Shown: positions 40,205 to 49,159 of the stretch, one piece after another
How positions within the stretch are numbered: the first letter of the stretch is position 1
Layout: every line of letters begins with the position of its first letter
DNA from: Bacteroidales bacterium
GTDB taxonomy: Bacteria > Bacteroidota > Bacteroidia > Bacteroidales > UBA932
DNA length: 64,000 nt
Assembly (NCBI GenBank): GCA_017439305.1
Contig: JAFSJK010000006.1
Span: 85,554 to 149,553 of the forward strand
Reading direction: 5' to 3'
Made by a program: the position numbers and the translations under genes
Notes under the pieces: generated by a model
Databases searched by the model: none
What the model saw: only the letters and a program-made list of their open reading frames with translations
What the model was told of the DNA's origin: nothing

Positions 40205-42205
40205 ATGAAGAAAATCCTTTTAATTGCGGGTACGTGTCTCCTGGCCGTATCCGCCAAGGCGCAGGATACGACCGACGTCTTCAACCGTCACCTGCACCTG
40301 GAAGGGGTGGTCGTCACGGGCTTGACCGGTGACAGCAAACTCAGTGAAACCCCTTCTTCCGTAAGCGTTCTGGACGCAAACACCATCCGGTCAAACGCTT
40401 CCGGCAATATCATCGACGCCATCGCCCGGGAACCCGGCGTGAGCCAGATCTCCACCGGCGGCGGCATTTCCAAACCGGTCATCCGCGGTCTCGGGTACAC
40501 CCGGGTCGTCGTAATCGCTGACGGTCTCCGGCAGGAAGGCCAGCAGTGGGGCGACGAGCACGGCGTGGAAGTGGACGGGAATGCCGTCCATTCCGCCGAA
40601 ATCATCAAGGGCCCCGCCAGCCTGATGTATGGTTCCGACGCCCTGGCCGGCGTCATCATCTTCCATCCGGAACCGAACCCGGCTCCAGGGGCTTTCACGG
40701 GAGGCTTCAGCAGCGAGTACCAAAGTAACAGCGGACTGGCCGCCTACAGCCTCTATCAGGGCGGCAATCGGAACGGAGTGGTCTGGAACCTCCGTTTCAG
40801 CGACAAGTACGCCCATGCGTACCGGAACGCGGCAGACGGCCTGGTACCGGGCACGCAGTTCCGCGAAAGGGCCCTGACCGGCCGCGTAGGTTTGAACCGC
40901 AAGTGGGGTTTCTCCCGGGTGACGCTCGGCTACTTCCATCTGACCCCGGGGATGACCGAGGGCTATGAGGACGGCATCCTGGAGGGTCCTACTGGGTATG
41001 GAATGGAGCTTCCCTTCCAGCAGGTCCGTCACTATAAAGCCGTATGGGACAATACGTTCATCATTGGAGAAGACCGGATCAAGGCCCTGGTGGGCTACCA
41101 GCAGAACCGCCGCCAGGAATTCGAGGAGGATGAAGAGGAGGCCGGACTGGACTTCCGGCTGAATACCCTGAATTATGACCTCAAATACATATCCAAGGAC
41201 CTGGACGGCTGGAAGTTGGCCACCGGCTTAGGCGGCATGTACCAGGAAAGTGACAACCTGGGGGAAGAGGTCCTCATTCCGGCCTATCGCCTGCTGGACG
41301 CCGGCCTCTTCGCCACTGCGACCAAGGCTATGGACAAGTTCCATTTCAGCGGCGGTATCCGTGGGGATCTCAGGGCATTGCACAGCCTGGCGCGCATCGG
41401 GAAGTTCGACGATTTCAGCCGGCGGTATTTCGGCCTGACCGGCAGTGCCGGCGTCGTCTATTCCCCGATGGGCAACCTGAACATCCGGGCCAATGTCGCC
41501 CGCGGCTTCCGTGCCCCGAACCTCAGTGAACTGGGCTCCAACGGCGTGCATGAAGGAACGGTCCGGTACGAATGCGGCAACCCCGACCTCAAGCCGGAAT
41601 TCAGCCTTCAGGGCGACCTGGGCGCCGATTTCGCCACAAAACACCTTTCCCTCGTCACTGCCCTGTTCTGCAACCGGATCGACCATTACATCTTTGCCGA
41701 CCGGACAGGCCAGAGCATAGACGATTTCGCCGTTTACCAATATACGGCGGCGGGTGCCCTGCTATACGGAGGAGAAATCGCCCTGGACGTACATCCTGTC
41801 CATCGGCTCCATCTTGAGACCCGGTTCTCCTACGTAAGAGGTACCTTCGACGGTGGTGACCTCCCCTTGATGCCGGCTCCACGTCTTGGCGGAGAGGTAA
41901 AATGGGAGCTGTCCCACGACGGGAAAGTCTTCAACAACAGTTACATCGCCTTCCGGGTGGATCATAACTGGAAGCAGGATCACTTCCTGGTTGGCACGGA
42001 AACGGCCACACCGGCCTATACCCTCCTGGGAGTGACCGCCGCGACGGACATCCTCGTCCGGGGCCGCCGCCTCGCCACCCTGAGCCTCGTCGCAGACAAT
42101 CTGACGGATGCCGTCTATGTGGACCACTTGAGCCGGCTCAAATACGTGGGCATCCGCAATCCGGGCCGGAACTTCACGGTGAAGCTGGAAGTACCGGTTT
42201 TCTAA
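40205..42205 (+). CDS. TonB-dependent outer-membrane receptor, possibly for a metal
   Basis: This 666-residue receptor has a signal peptide (MKKILLIAGTCLLAVSAKAQ) and no N-terminal carboxypeptidase-like domain, unlike SusC proteins. The plug domain (about 30-155) has LEGVVVTGL, SKPVIRGLGYTRVVVIADGLRQEGQQWGDEHG and SAEIIKGPASLMYGSDALAGVI. A barrel follows, with VARGFRAPNLSELGSNGVHEG and YECGNPDLKPEFS, ending in aromatic VPVF. Its compact size and its His/Cys-rich partner suggest a ZnuD-like or other metal receptor rather than a glycan importer. No SusD gene is present. Confidence 0.85.
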   Translation: MKKILLIAGTCLLAVSAKAQDTTDVFNRHLHLEGVVVTGLTGDSKLSETPSSVSVLDANTIRSNASGNIIDAIAREPGVSQISTGGGISKPVIRGLGYTRVVVIADGLRQEGQQWGDEHGVEVDGNAVHSAEIIKGPASLMYGSDALAGVIIFHPEPNPAPGAFTGGFSSEYQSNSGLAAYSLYQGGNRNGVVWNLRFSDKYAHAYRNAADGLVPGTQFRERALTGRVGLNRKWGFSRVTLGYFHLTPGMTEGYEDGILEGPTGYGMELPFQQVRHYKAVWDNTFIIGEDRIKALVGYQQNRRQEFEEDEEEAGLDFRLNTLNYDLKYISKDLDGWKLATGLGGMYQESDNLGEEVLIPAYRLLDAGLFATATKAMDKFHFSGGIRGDLRALHSLARIGKFDDFSRRYFGLTGSAGVVYSPMGNLNIRANVARGFRAPNLSELGSNGVHEGTVRYECGNPDLKPEFSLQGDLGADFATKHLSLVTALFCNRIDHYIFADRTGQSIDDFAVYQYTAAGALLYGGEIALDVHPVHRLHLETRFSYVRGTFDGGDLPLMPAPRLGGEVKWELSHDGKVFNNSYIAFRVDHNWKQDHFLVGTETATPAYTLLGVTAATDILVRGRRLATLSLVADNLTDAVYVDHLSRLKYVGIRNPGRNFTVKLEVPVF

Positions 42206-42225
42206 GCGTTTCTCCGGAATATTTG

Positions 42226-42233
42226 TAACTTTG
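42226..42233 (+). promoter_or_regulatory. Promoter -7 box for the M16 peptidase
   Basis: TAACTTTG matches TAnnTTTG, 20 nt before the ATG at 42254. The -33 position is not well matched. Confidence 0.55.
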
Positions 42234-42253
42234 CATATTCAAACCATCCGAGT

Positions 42254-45139
42254 ATGAAGAAACTCCTGATCCTGGCGGCATTGGCTGCCATCGCCGCATC
42301 ATGCGGCCCCAAGTATGAAACCGTGAAGGGCGATCCGCTGAACGCGAAGATCTACACCCTGGACAACGGCCTGAAAGTGTATATGACCGTCAACAAGGAC
42401 GAGCCGCGCATCCAGACCTACATCGCCGTCCGCGCCGGCGGCAAGGACGACCCGGCCGACAATACCGGTCTAGCCCATTACCTCGAGCATATGATGTTCA
42501 AGGGTACGGAGCAGTTCGGCACGCAGGACTACGAAGCGGAAAAGCCGATGCTTCAGGCCATTGACAGCCTGTTCGAAGTGTACCGGACCCTGACGGACCC
42601 GCAGGAACGCCTGGACCTGTACCACCAGATCGACTCCATCAGCTACGAGGCGTCCAAGATCGCCATCCCGAACGAATACGACAAGCTGATGTCCATCATC
42701 GGTTCGGAAGGTTCCAACGCCTACACGTCCAACGACGTGACCTGCTACGTTGAGGAAATCCCTTCCAACCAGGTCGAGAACTGGGCGAAGATCGAGGCCG
42801 ACCGGTTCATGAACTGCGTCTTCCGCGGATTCCATACCGAACTGGAGGCCGTCTATGAGGAGAAGAACATGGGCCTCACCTCCGACAGCGAGAAGGCCCT
42901 CGACGCCATCGACTCCCTCCTGTTCCCGAACCACCCGTACGGCACCCAGACGGTCATCGGCACGCAGGACCATCTCAAGAATCCTTCCCTGATGGCCATC
43001 CGCAAGCAGAAGGATACCTTCTATGTCCCGAACAACGTGGCTATCTGCCTTTCCGGCGATTTCGACCCGGACAAAATGGTCAAGGTCATCGAGAAGTACT
43101 TCGGTGAATGGAAGCCCAACAAGGACCTTCCGACCTTCACCATCAAGCCCGAAGAACCCATTACCGCCCCCAGGGAGAAGCAGATCCTCGGTAACGAATC
43201 CGAATTCCTGATGATGGGCTGGCGCACCCCGGGTGCTTCCTCTCTCGACAGCGAAATCTCCGACATCGTCGCCTCCGTCCTGTTCAACGGCCAGGCCGGC
43301 CTCGTGGACCTGGATGTGATCCAGAACCAGGCCATCCTGGACGGTGCCATCTTCCCGTACAACCGGGCTGATTACGGCCTTTTCCTGATCGAAGGCCTTC
43401 CCAAGGAGGGTCAGACATTGGAGGAAGTGCGTGACATCCTCCTTGCCGAAATCGCCAAACTCCGTGACGGTGATTTCTCCGAAGAACTCGTCGAGGCCGC
43501 CAAGGCCAACTACAAGCTCCAGCAGATGCAGGCGCTCGTGCGGAACAGCAGCCGCGCCGACCAGTTCGTGGACGCGTTCATCAACCGGGTGCCCTGGGAT
43601 GTCGCCGTGGGCAAGATGGACCGCATTGCGAAAGTGACCAAGGCCGACGTCGTCGCCTGGGCCCAGAAGTATCTCGGCGCCGACTGCTACGCTGCCGCCT
43701 ACAAGCATATCGGTGAGGACACCTCCATCAAGAAAATCGACGCCCCGCGCATCACGCCGATCGTCACGAACCGCGATAAGCAGAGCGACTTCCTCGCTGG
43801 CATCGCCGCCGCAGAGGTCGCCCCGATCGATCCGGTCTTCGTCGACTTCGACCGCGACATGACCGTCGCCGACTGCGACGGCCTGCAGCTCCTGTACAAG
43901 AAGAACGACAAGAACGACATCGCCACCCTTACCTTCCGCTATGACCGCGGAAGCGACAACGATCCGCTTCTTTCCCTCGCCCCCAGTTATTTCGACTACC
44001 TGGGCACTGACGGCAAGACCGCCGCGGAAATTGCCTCCGAGATGTACGCCCTTGCCTGCAGCTCCGGCCTCCAGGTGGGAGGAAATACCACGAACATCCG
44101 CGTGGACGGCCTGAGTGAAAACCTGGCCAAGGCCCTCGCCATCGTCGAGGACCGGCTCCGGAACGCCGTGGGCGATGAGGACATCCTCACCCAGCTCAAG
44201 CAGGACCTCATCCGAAGCCGGCTGGACGCCAAGATGAACCAGCGCGCCTGCAACAGCGCTCTGCAGACTTACCTCATCTACGGTCCTGACTACGTGAAGG
44301 CGAAGACGCTCACGAACGCCGCGGTCGCCGGTCTCACCTCTGAGGAACTCCTCGGTGCCGTGAAGGACCTGCTGGGCAAGCAGCACAAGATCCTCTACTA
44401 CGGACCCGCCTCTCTGGAGGAAGTTGTCGCAATGCTCCGGGAGAACCACCCGTGCAAGGACCTGCAGCCGCTTGAGAGGACCTATGCCGTCAAGCAGCTC
44501 ACCCCGGCCTCCAAGGTGATCCTCGCCCCCTACCAGTCCCGCCAGTTCAACTATGTACAGTACTCCAACCGGGGCGAAACCCTCGACCTCGCCCAGGATC
44601 CGTACATCGACCTATTCAACGAGTACTACGGCGGCGGCATGAACGCCATCGTCTTCCAGGAAATGCGCGAGTCCCGTGCCCTTGCCTACAGCGCCGGAGC
44701 CTATCTCTCCGGTCCTTCTTTCAAGGACGACACCTACGCTTTCCGCGCCACCATCGCTTCCCAGAACGACAAGTTGAAGAAAGCGGCCGACGGCTTCGAC
44801 GAAATCATTGAAACCCTCCCGGAAGCCCCTGAGAACCTGGAGATTGCCAAAGCCTCCATCCTGGGCAAGCTCCGTACGCAGCGCACGACGGGCGCTTCGG
44901 TCCTGTACAGCTACCTGACCGCGCAGGAACTCGGCCTCACCGAGCCGCGCGAGAAGCAGGTGTTCGAGAAAGTGGGAGCCTTGACGATGGAAGACCTCCT
45001 GGCCACCCACGCCAAATGGATCAAGGGCCGCACCTACGTGTACGCCATCCTCGGCGATCCTTCCGACCTGGACATGAGCTTCCTCAGGACGTTAGGTCCT
45101 GTGCAGCAGGTAACTTTGGAGGAGATCTTCGGATATTAG
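42254..45139 (+). CDS. M16-family zinc metallopeptidase lipoprotein
   Basis: This 961-residue protein has a lipoprotein signal (MKKLLILAALAAIAASC, Cys17). The N-terminal M16 domain carries the inverted zinc motif H-Y-L-E-H (H75, E78, H79) in LAHYLEHMMFKGT, with a third ligand Glu expected in LEAVYEEKNMG. The inactive-type M16C domains follow, with a second peptidase-like half at about 540-960 (YNEYYGGGMNAIVFQEMRESRALAYSAGAYL). Such two-half, pitrilysin-like peptidases degrade peptides in the periplasm. Its last 4 nt overlap the convergent ketosynthase-like gene. Confidence 0.92.
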   Translation: MKKLLILAALAAIAASCGPKYETVKGDPLNAKIYTLDNGLKVYMTVNKDEPRIQTYIAVRAGGKDDPADNTGLAHYLEHMMFKGTEQFGTQDYEAEKPMLQAIDSLFEVYRTLTDPQERLDLYHQIDSISYEASKIAIPNEYDKLMSIIGSEGSNAYTSNDVTCYVEEIPSNQVENWAKIEADRFMNCVFRGFHTELEAVYEEKNMGLTSDSEKALDAIDSLLFPNHPYGTQTVIGTQDHLKNPSLMAIRKQKDTFYVPNNVAICLSGDFDPDKMVKVIEKYFGEWKPNKDLPTFTIKPEEPITAPREKQILGNESEFLMMGWRTPGASSLDSEISDIVASVLFNGQAGLVDLDVIQNQAILDGAIFPYNRADYGLFLIEGLPKEGQTLEEVRDILLAEIAKLRDGDFSEELVEAAKANYKLQQMQALVRNSSRADQFVDAFINRVPWDVAVGKMDRIAKVTKADVVAWAQKYLGADCYAAAYKHIGEDTSIKKIDAPRITPIVTNRDKQSDFLAGIAAAEVAPIDPVFVDFDRDMTVADCDGLQLLYKKNDKNDIATLTFRYDRGSDNDPLLSLAPSYFDYLGTDGKTAAEIASEMYALACSSGLQVGGNTTNIRVDGLSENLAKALAIVEDRLRNAVGDEDILTQLKQDLIRSRLDAKMNQRACNSALQTYLIYGPDYVKAKTLTNAAVAGLTSEELLGAVKDLLGKQHKILYYGPASLEEVVAMLRENHPCKDLQPLERTYAVKQLTPASKVILAPYQSRQFNYVQYSNRGETLDLAQDPYIDLFNEYYGGGMNAIVFQEMRESRALAYSAGAYLSGPSFKDDTYAFRATIASQNDKLKKAADGFDEIIETLPEAPENLEIAKASILGKLRTQRTTGASVLYSYLTAQELGLTEPREKQVFEKVGALTMEDLLATHAKWIKGRTYVYAILGDPSDLDMSFLRTLGPVQQVTLEEIFGY

Positions 45140-45711
45140 AAGTCCGACGGAGTAAGCTCTGAAACCGCGCCCTCGGGGTTGGCCGAAAGGACCACCGCGA
45201 GGGCGTGTTCTTTCGGCTCGATGCCCTGGCGGACCAGACTGTCGGAAAGCAACGGGGTCATCTCATCGAACCAACCGACCAGGGCATTGTCGATGTCGCC
45301 CAGGGCGATCTGCGTCCAGGCATCCTGCAGGGCACTCTCAAACGAGCGGCCGCGATGGGAATAGGTGGCGTTATACCCATGCGCTCCCAGCCGGATGGCG
45401 ATGAGGGAACTGATGGTATTATGGGTGGACTGCATGAAATGCGTCGGCCGGAGCGGCGCGTCATCAATGCCTTTCAGGGCTTTCAGGAAGGACTCCGAAT
45501 TCTCGATGCAGCCGAAGTCCGTGCCGATGATGACGGCGTCAGGGACACCGATGCCGGCCTGCTGCAGAGCCTGCGTGGAAGTCCAGACGGCGCGCTTCAG
45601 AAGCCGGCCCATCCGCCGGGCCTCCAGGACGGAGAAAAGGCTGCGATAATCGGGTTCCGGATCTCCGGAGTGCAGTTCGCAACGGGCGTGCAGATAGACT
45701 TTTCGCATCAT
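45136..45711 (-). CDS. Half-length ketosynthase-like protein (chain-length-factor type), no catalytic Cys
   Basis: This 191-residue protein matches the beta-ketoacyl-synthase N-terminal fold seen in aryl-polyene clusters (ApeC-like, ketoacyl-synt_2). It has DAVIIGTDFGCIENSESFLKAL, HFMQSTHNTISSLIAIRLGAHGYNATYSHRGRSFESALQDA and ALVGWFDEMTP. The position of the TAC active-site motif reads ATYS, with no Cys. The C-terminal His-containing half of a ketosynthase is absent, so it probably works as a partner that tunes chain length. It is the last gene of the minus-strand cluster and overlaps the ketosynthase upstream by 4 nt. Confidence 0.75.
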   Translation of the reverse strand: MMRKVYLHARCELHSGDPEPDYRSLFSVLEARRMGRLLKRAVWTSTQALQQAGIGVPDAVIIGTDFGCIENSESFLKALKGIDDAPLRPTHFMQSTHNTISSLIAIRLGAHGYNATYSHRGRSFESALQDAWTQIALGDIDNALVGWFDEMTPLLSDSLVRQGIEPKEHALAVVLSANPEGAVSELTPSDF

Positions 45712-46853
45712 CGGGAGAACAATAAGGACGAATCATTGCCTCCGAAACCGAAGGCGTTGCACAGGATATGCTGCAGGCTGGCCGCTCCCCCGGCTGAAGG
45801 AACGATACAGGAAGAATCTGGCTCCTGCCAATTCAGATTGGCGGGAATGAATCCCTGTTGCAGGGCGAGCAGGCAGAATACCGACTCGATGGTACCCGAT
45901 GCGCTGGTTGTATGGCCAGTAAAGGCTTTGGTGGAGGAAACCGGCGGGATTATCTCTCCGAATATCCGGCGTAGGGCGGCACTTTCGGAAGCGTCGTTAT
46001 TGGGAGTACCGGTACCGTGGGCATTGACATAATCGATGTCCTCCGGCCGTAACCCAGCCATCCGCAACGCCTTTTGCATGGCCAGGAAAGCGCCCTCCCC
46101 GTTCTCGGAGGAAGCCGTCTGATGGAAGGCGTCGCAGGCATTGCCGAAACCAGCCAGTCTAGCAAGCGGCTTCACGCCGCGGCGACGGAGGGATTCCCCG
46201 GATTCCAGGATGAGGAAAGCCGCCCCCTCACCCAGATTCAGTCCTGCCCGGGTGGCATCGAACGGACGGCACGGGGCCGTGTCCAGGATCATCAGCGACC
46301 CGAAACCGTGCAGATGGAAGTCCGACAGAGACTCGCTTCCGCCCACAGCCACCATTTCCGCCTGTCCGCTCCGGATCAGGTTCGCGCCGAAGATGACGGC
46401 ATTGGCTGCGGACGAGCAGGCCGTAGACAGGGTCGTGGCCCAGGGGGCGCCACCGAAATGCGCTGCGATGGCCTCTGTGGACGCACCGCAGTCATGCAGC
46501 GGAGAATAGGCCGGGAAAGTCTGTTCAGTCAAGTCCATACCGCCCACTGTCGTACCGCTTACGAGGGGAATGCCTTCCAGGCTGGAAAGACCAGCCTCCT
46601 CAAGCGCTTCCCGGAGCGCCAGGATACCCATCAAGGAAGTCCTGGACAAGTCCGGGGAAGCTCCGCTGAGGGCCGCCAGTTCCGCATTCGAAAGTTTGAC
46701 CTCCCCTGCCGGGAAAAGGGTCTCCGAAGTCCTCAGATAGCGGACCGGGCCGATGCCGGAAAGGCCACGCCGGAGTGCGTCCAGGGTCTCTCCCTGTCCG
46801 CATCCGATGGCGCTCACCACCCCGGCTCCGGTGATATGGATGGCCGTCTCCAC
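45708..46853 (-). CDS. Beta-ketoacyl-ACP synthase (FabF/KAS II type)
   Basis: This 381-residue ketosynthase starts at a GTG directly after the ACP stop codon. The catalytic triad is intact: Cys in LSTACSSAANAV, His in VNAHGTGTPNND, His in KAFTGHTTSASG. The thiolase fold ends with NAFGFGGNDSSLLF. It is one of three full-length ketosynthases in the locus and is placed next to an ACP and the half-length partner, like the KS/CLF pair of a type II polyketide system. Confidence 0.92.
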   Translation of the reverse strand: METAIHITGAGVVSAIGCGQGETLDALRRGLSGIGPVRYLRTSETLFPAGEVKLSNAELAALSGASPDLSRTSLMGILALREALEEAGLSSLEGIPLVSGTTVGGMDLTEQTFPAYSPLHDCGASTEAIAAHFGGAPWATTLSTACSSAANAVIFGANLIRSGQAEMVAVGGSESLSDFHLHGFGSLMILDTAPCRPFDATRAGLNLGEGAAFLILESGESLRRRGVKPLARLAGFGNACDAFHQTASSENGEGAFLAMQKALRMAGLRPEDIDYVNAHGTGTPNNDASESAALRRIFGEIIPPVSSTKAFTGHTTSASGTIESVFCLLALQQGFIPANLNWQEPDSSCIVPSAGGAASLQHILCNAFGFGGNDSSLLFSR

Positions 46854-47114
46854 CTATTTGGTCCGGTTCGCGGCGACGTAGTCGGCCATGACAGCCACGC
46901 TCTGGAAAACCTTCTTCCCTTCCTGGGGATTCGCCAGACGGATTCCGTAGTTACGCTCCAGCAGGACAATCAGTTCCAGGACGTCGATGGAATCGAGTCC
47001 CAGACCCTCGTCACCGAAAAGCGGCGCATCGTTCCCGATGTCCTCCGGGGTCATTCCGTCCAGGTTGAGCGTGTCGATCAGCTTCAGCTTGATCTCATTG
47101 ATTAACTGTTCCAT
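46854..47114 (-). CDS. Acyl carrier protein
   Basis: This 86-residue ACP starts at ATG 47114 (MEQLINEIKLKLIDTL). The phosphopantetheine Ser is in GLGLDSIDVLELIVLLE (DSI motif). It overlaps the upstream half-ketosynthase gene by 20 nt and abuts the downstream ketosynthase gene. It is one of two ACPs in the cluster and is distinct in sequence from the one at 50030-50272. Confidence 0.93.
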   Translation of the reverse strand: MEQLINEIKLKLIDTLNLDGMTPEDIGNDAPLFGDEGLGLDSIDVLELIVLLERNYGIRLANPQEGKKVFQSVAVMADYVAANRTK

Positions 47115-47637
47115 ATATCGTTTCTGCGTTGAATTCTTTTCCATTCCCGCCGCGTTCCACCAGGAAGGCGAAGGCGGTGAAATCATCATCGGCCCGGCAC
47201 TCCACCCAGCCGCAGACGGCCGAGCGGGTGACCACGTCCTGGAAAGCCTGCTCTATCAGGGAGCAGAACCGTTCCGGATCAAACCGGTCCAGGACATAGG
47301 CCGATGTCTCCCCTTCATACTTGTTCCGGATGGCGATTTCGCCGGTAATGATATTGGGGAGCGTGTATACAAAGAGGGATGGCGAAGGAAAATCCTGCAC
47401 CGTTTCCTCATAATGGCGGTCGTTGCACAGGCAGCCGTGCGTGCTGAACATCAGCACGGCCCGGTCCTCCCGTGGGACGAAACGCGCTTCGTCGGCCAAC
47501 TGCTCCGCCAGGAGGAATCCCAGCTTGCAGGCCGTATCCATCTTGAAAAACTTGGGGTAATCCCCTGCCATGTTCCGATACAGACCCGTCAGGTCGGCAC
47601 CATTCGGAATAGCCGCAAAGCGCTTGATTGTCAGCAT
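47095..47637 (-). CDS. Second half-length ketosynthase-like protein
   Basis: This 180-residue protein resembles the N-terminal thiolase-fold half of ketosynthases annotated as 3-oxoacyl-ACP synthase in Bacteroidetes polyene clusters. Segments include YPKFFKMDTACKLGFLLAEQL, RAVLMFSTHGCLCNDRHYEETV and PSLFVYTLPNIITGEIAIRNKYEGETSAYVLD. No TAC-type Cys or HGT-type His is visible in the expected place, although Cys residues occur in HGCLCND. It may form a heterodimer with a full ketosynthase. It overlaps its neighbours by 7 and 20 nt. Confidence 0.65.
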   Translation of the reverse strand: MLTIKRFAAIPNGADLTGLYRNMAGDYPKFFKMDTACKLGFLLAEQLADEARFVPREDRAVLMFSTHGCLCNDRHYEETVQDFPSPSLFVYTLPNIITGEIAIRNKYEGETSAYVLDRFDPERFCSLIEQAFQDVVTRSAVCGWVECRADDDFTAFAFLVERGGNGKEFNAETIYGTVNQ

Positions 47638-48725
47638 CCTGCACCTCCTTTTCCAAACAGAAGGGCCCCGTTGACGCCACCGAACCCGGATAGGAGCTTG
47701 ATGAAAGCTTTCTTGTCCGTCTTCCTCGTCTCTGCAGATACGAGGACAGGGCGGCTCACGCCCAGTTCCGAAAAACCGCGGGTCGGAAGGACCAGTCCCG
47801 CATCGACCGCTTCCATCGACAGGATGGATTCGAGGATGCCGGCGGCGCCCATCGTATGGCCGAAAACGCCTTTCAAGGCATTCACGGGGACGCCGATGAG
47901 CCCGGCCCGGTCGATGGCGATCGACTCCATTTCGTCATTGTACAGGGTGGAAGTGCCATGGACGTTCACGAAGGCCAGCTCCCCGGCCGAAATATGCCTC
48001 AACACATACCGGAGGGCCTTGTAGCTGCCTTCCCCCGTCCTGGACGGGCCGGAGATGTGATTCGCGTCATTCCGGACGGCACCGTCCACGAGTTCCCATC
48101 CGTCCTCTCCGAACCCAAGCACTACGGCCGCAGCCGCTTCGCCCAGGTTAAGCCCGTCCCGATGCACATCGAAAGGCTTGCAAGGTGCTTCCGACAGGGC
48201 CTTCAGGGACTGGAATCCGGTCACGATGAACCGGGACTGCACCTCGCAGCCCACGACTACCACATGGTCGAAACCTCCTCCGCAGAGGATACGATGCCCC
48301 TGCAGGAGCGCTGCCAATCCCGAAATGCAGGCATTGGACACCACCAAGGCCGGATTCGGATTCCCGAAAGCCCCGGTAAGGGTGCGGGCGGAGGCTGCAA
48401 GGGTAACGTCCTGCTTTCCAATCAGTTCGATATTTCCCTTGATGGTGGACAGGACAAAGGCGGTTCGCGGACTGGCCGGATCGATCCCGGCATCTTCGAC
48501 GGCCCGGCGGGCGGTCTCGATGACCAGGGAATCGAAAAAGGTATGTCCCTCCCGGGTCCACTCCTTCCGGTCCATCAGGGAGGCGACAAACGGCTCCTTG
48601 ACTCCGAACATCCCCTCATAACGGCGCAGGGCAGAATCTCCCCGGCAAACCGCGTCGAAATTCTCCTGCACCGTCGTGCCCAAGGGAGTAAGGATGCTCC
48701 TGCCTTTGCAAACAATCCTCATCAT
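47631..48725 (-). CDS. Beta-ketoacyl-ACP synthase
   Basis: This 364-residue ketosynthase has an intact triad: Cys in VVSNACISGLAAL, His in VNVHGTSTLYND, His in GVFGHTMGAAG. It is somewhat short and divergent near the N-terminus (MMRIVCKGRSILTPLGTTV). KPFDVHRDGLNLGEAAAAVVLG and SGFGGVNGALLFG are family typical. It overlaps the dehydratase-fold gene by 4 nt. With the KS at 45708 it may form the elongating pair of the pathway. Confidence 0.88.
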   Translation of the reverse strand: MMRIVCKGRSILTPLGTTVQENFDAVCRGDSALRRYEGMFGVKEPFVASLMDRKEWTREGHTFFDSLVIETARRAVEDAGIDPASPRTAFVLSTIKGNIELIGKQDVTLAASARTLTGAFGNPNPALVVSNACISGLAALLQGHRILCGGGFDHVVVVGCEVQSRFIVTGFQSLKALSEAPCKPFDVHRDGLNLGEAAAAVVLGFGEDGWELVDGAVRNDANHISGPSRTGEGSYKALRYVLRHISAGELAFVNVHGTSTLYNDEMESIAIDRAGLIGVPVNALKGVFGHTMGAAGILESILSMEAVDAGLVLPTRGFSELGVSRPVLVSAETRKTDKKAFIKLLSGFGGVNGALLFGKGGAGC

Positions 48726-49159
48726 TCCGCCTCCTTTTCACCCAGGGCCGTCTTCAAGGCGGCCTCGGCAATCACTTCTTCACCGATCCTGACAACGGCA
48801 TCCACCAGGGAAATGCCGAAGACGTCTTCCTTGAGCACGATGGACGTGGACAAGGTTTCCCCGACAGCCGGAAGCCGATGGAGCCGGAAATTCCGGATGG
48901 CACCGATAAAGCCGATGCGGACGGGGATATGGAGGATATATTTGCTCAGGTAACCGATTCTGGCCGCACTGGACTGCGCCATGTTCTCCAGGACACCGGC
49001 AGCGCACAGGAATCCGTCCTCCACCAGCAGATGTCCTTCCCGGACGGTAAAGGATGTCAGGGTTTCCTTCCCGTCATAGCTGTCCAATGAATCCACGAAC
49101 AGGAAAGGATCGCGTTGCGGAAGGATCTCTTTGACGGGTATATCCTTGAACGGGGTCAT
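48722..49159 (-). CDS. FabZ/ApeP-type 3-hydroxyacyl-ACP dehydratase-fold protein
   Basis: This 145-residue hot-dog-fold protein aligns with FabZ-like dehydratases. Near the N-terminus, KEILPQRDPFLFVD stands where FabZ has LPHRYPFLLVD, so the catalytic His is replaced by Gln. The helix with the acidic residue, CAAGVLENMAQSSAARIG, keeps the Glu. The rest (FIGAIRNFRLHRLPAVGETLSTSIVL) is typical. Polyene pathways need repeated dehydration; this member may use altered chemistry or be structural. It overlaps its two neighbours by 4 nt each. Confidence 0.78.
   Translation of the reverse strand: MTPFKDIPVKEILPQRDPFLFVDSLDSYDGKETLTSFTVREGHLLVEDGFLCAAGVLENMAQSSAARIGYLSKYILHIPVRIGFIGAIRNFRLHRLPAVGETLSTSIVLKEDVFGISLVDAVVRIGEEVIAEAALKTALGEKEAE

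Noticed and set aside
42470-44449. A 659-codon minus-strand frame opposite the M16 peptidase
   Set aside because: Antisense shadow without motifs; the M16 signatures on the plus strand are unambiguous.
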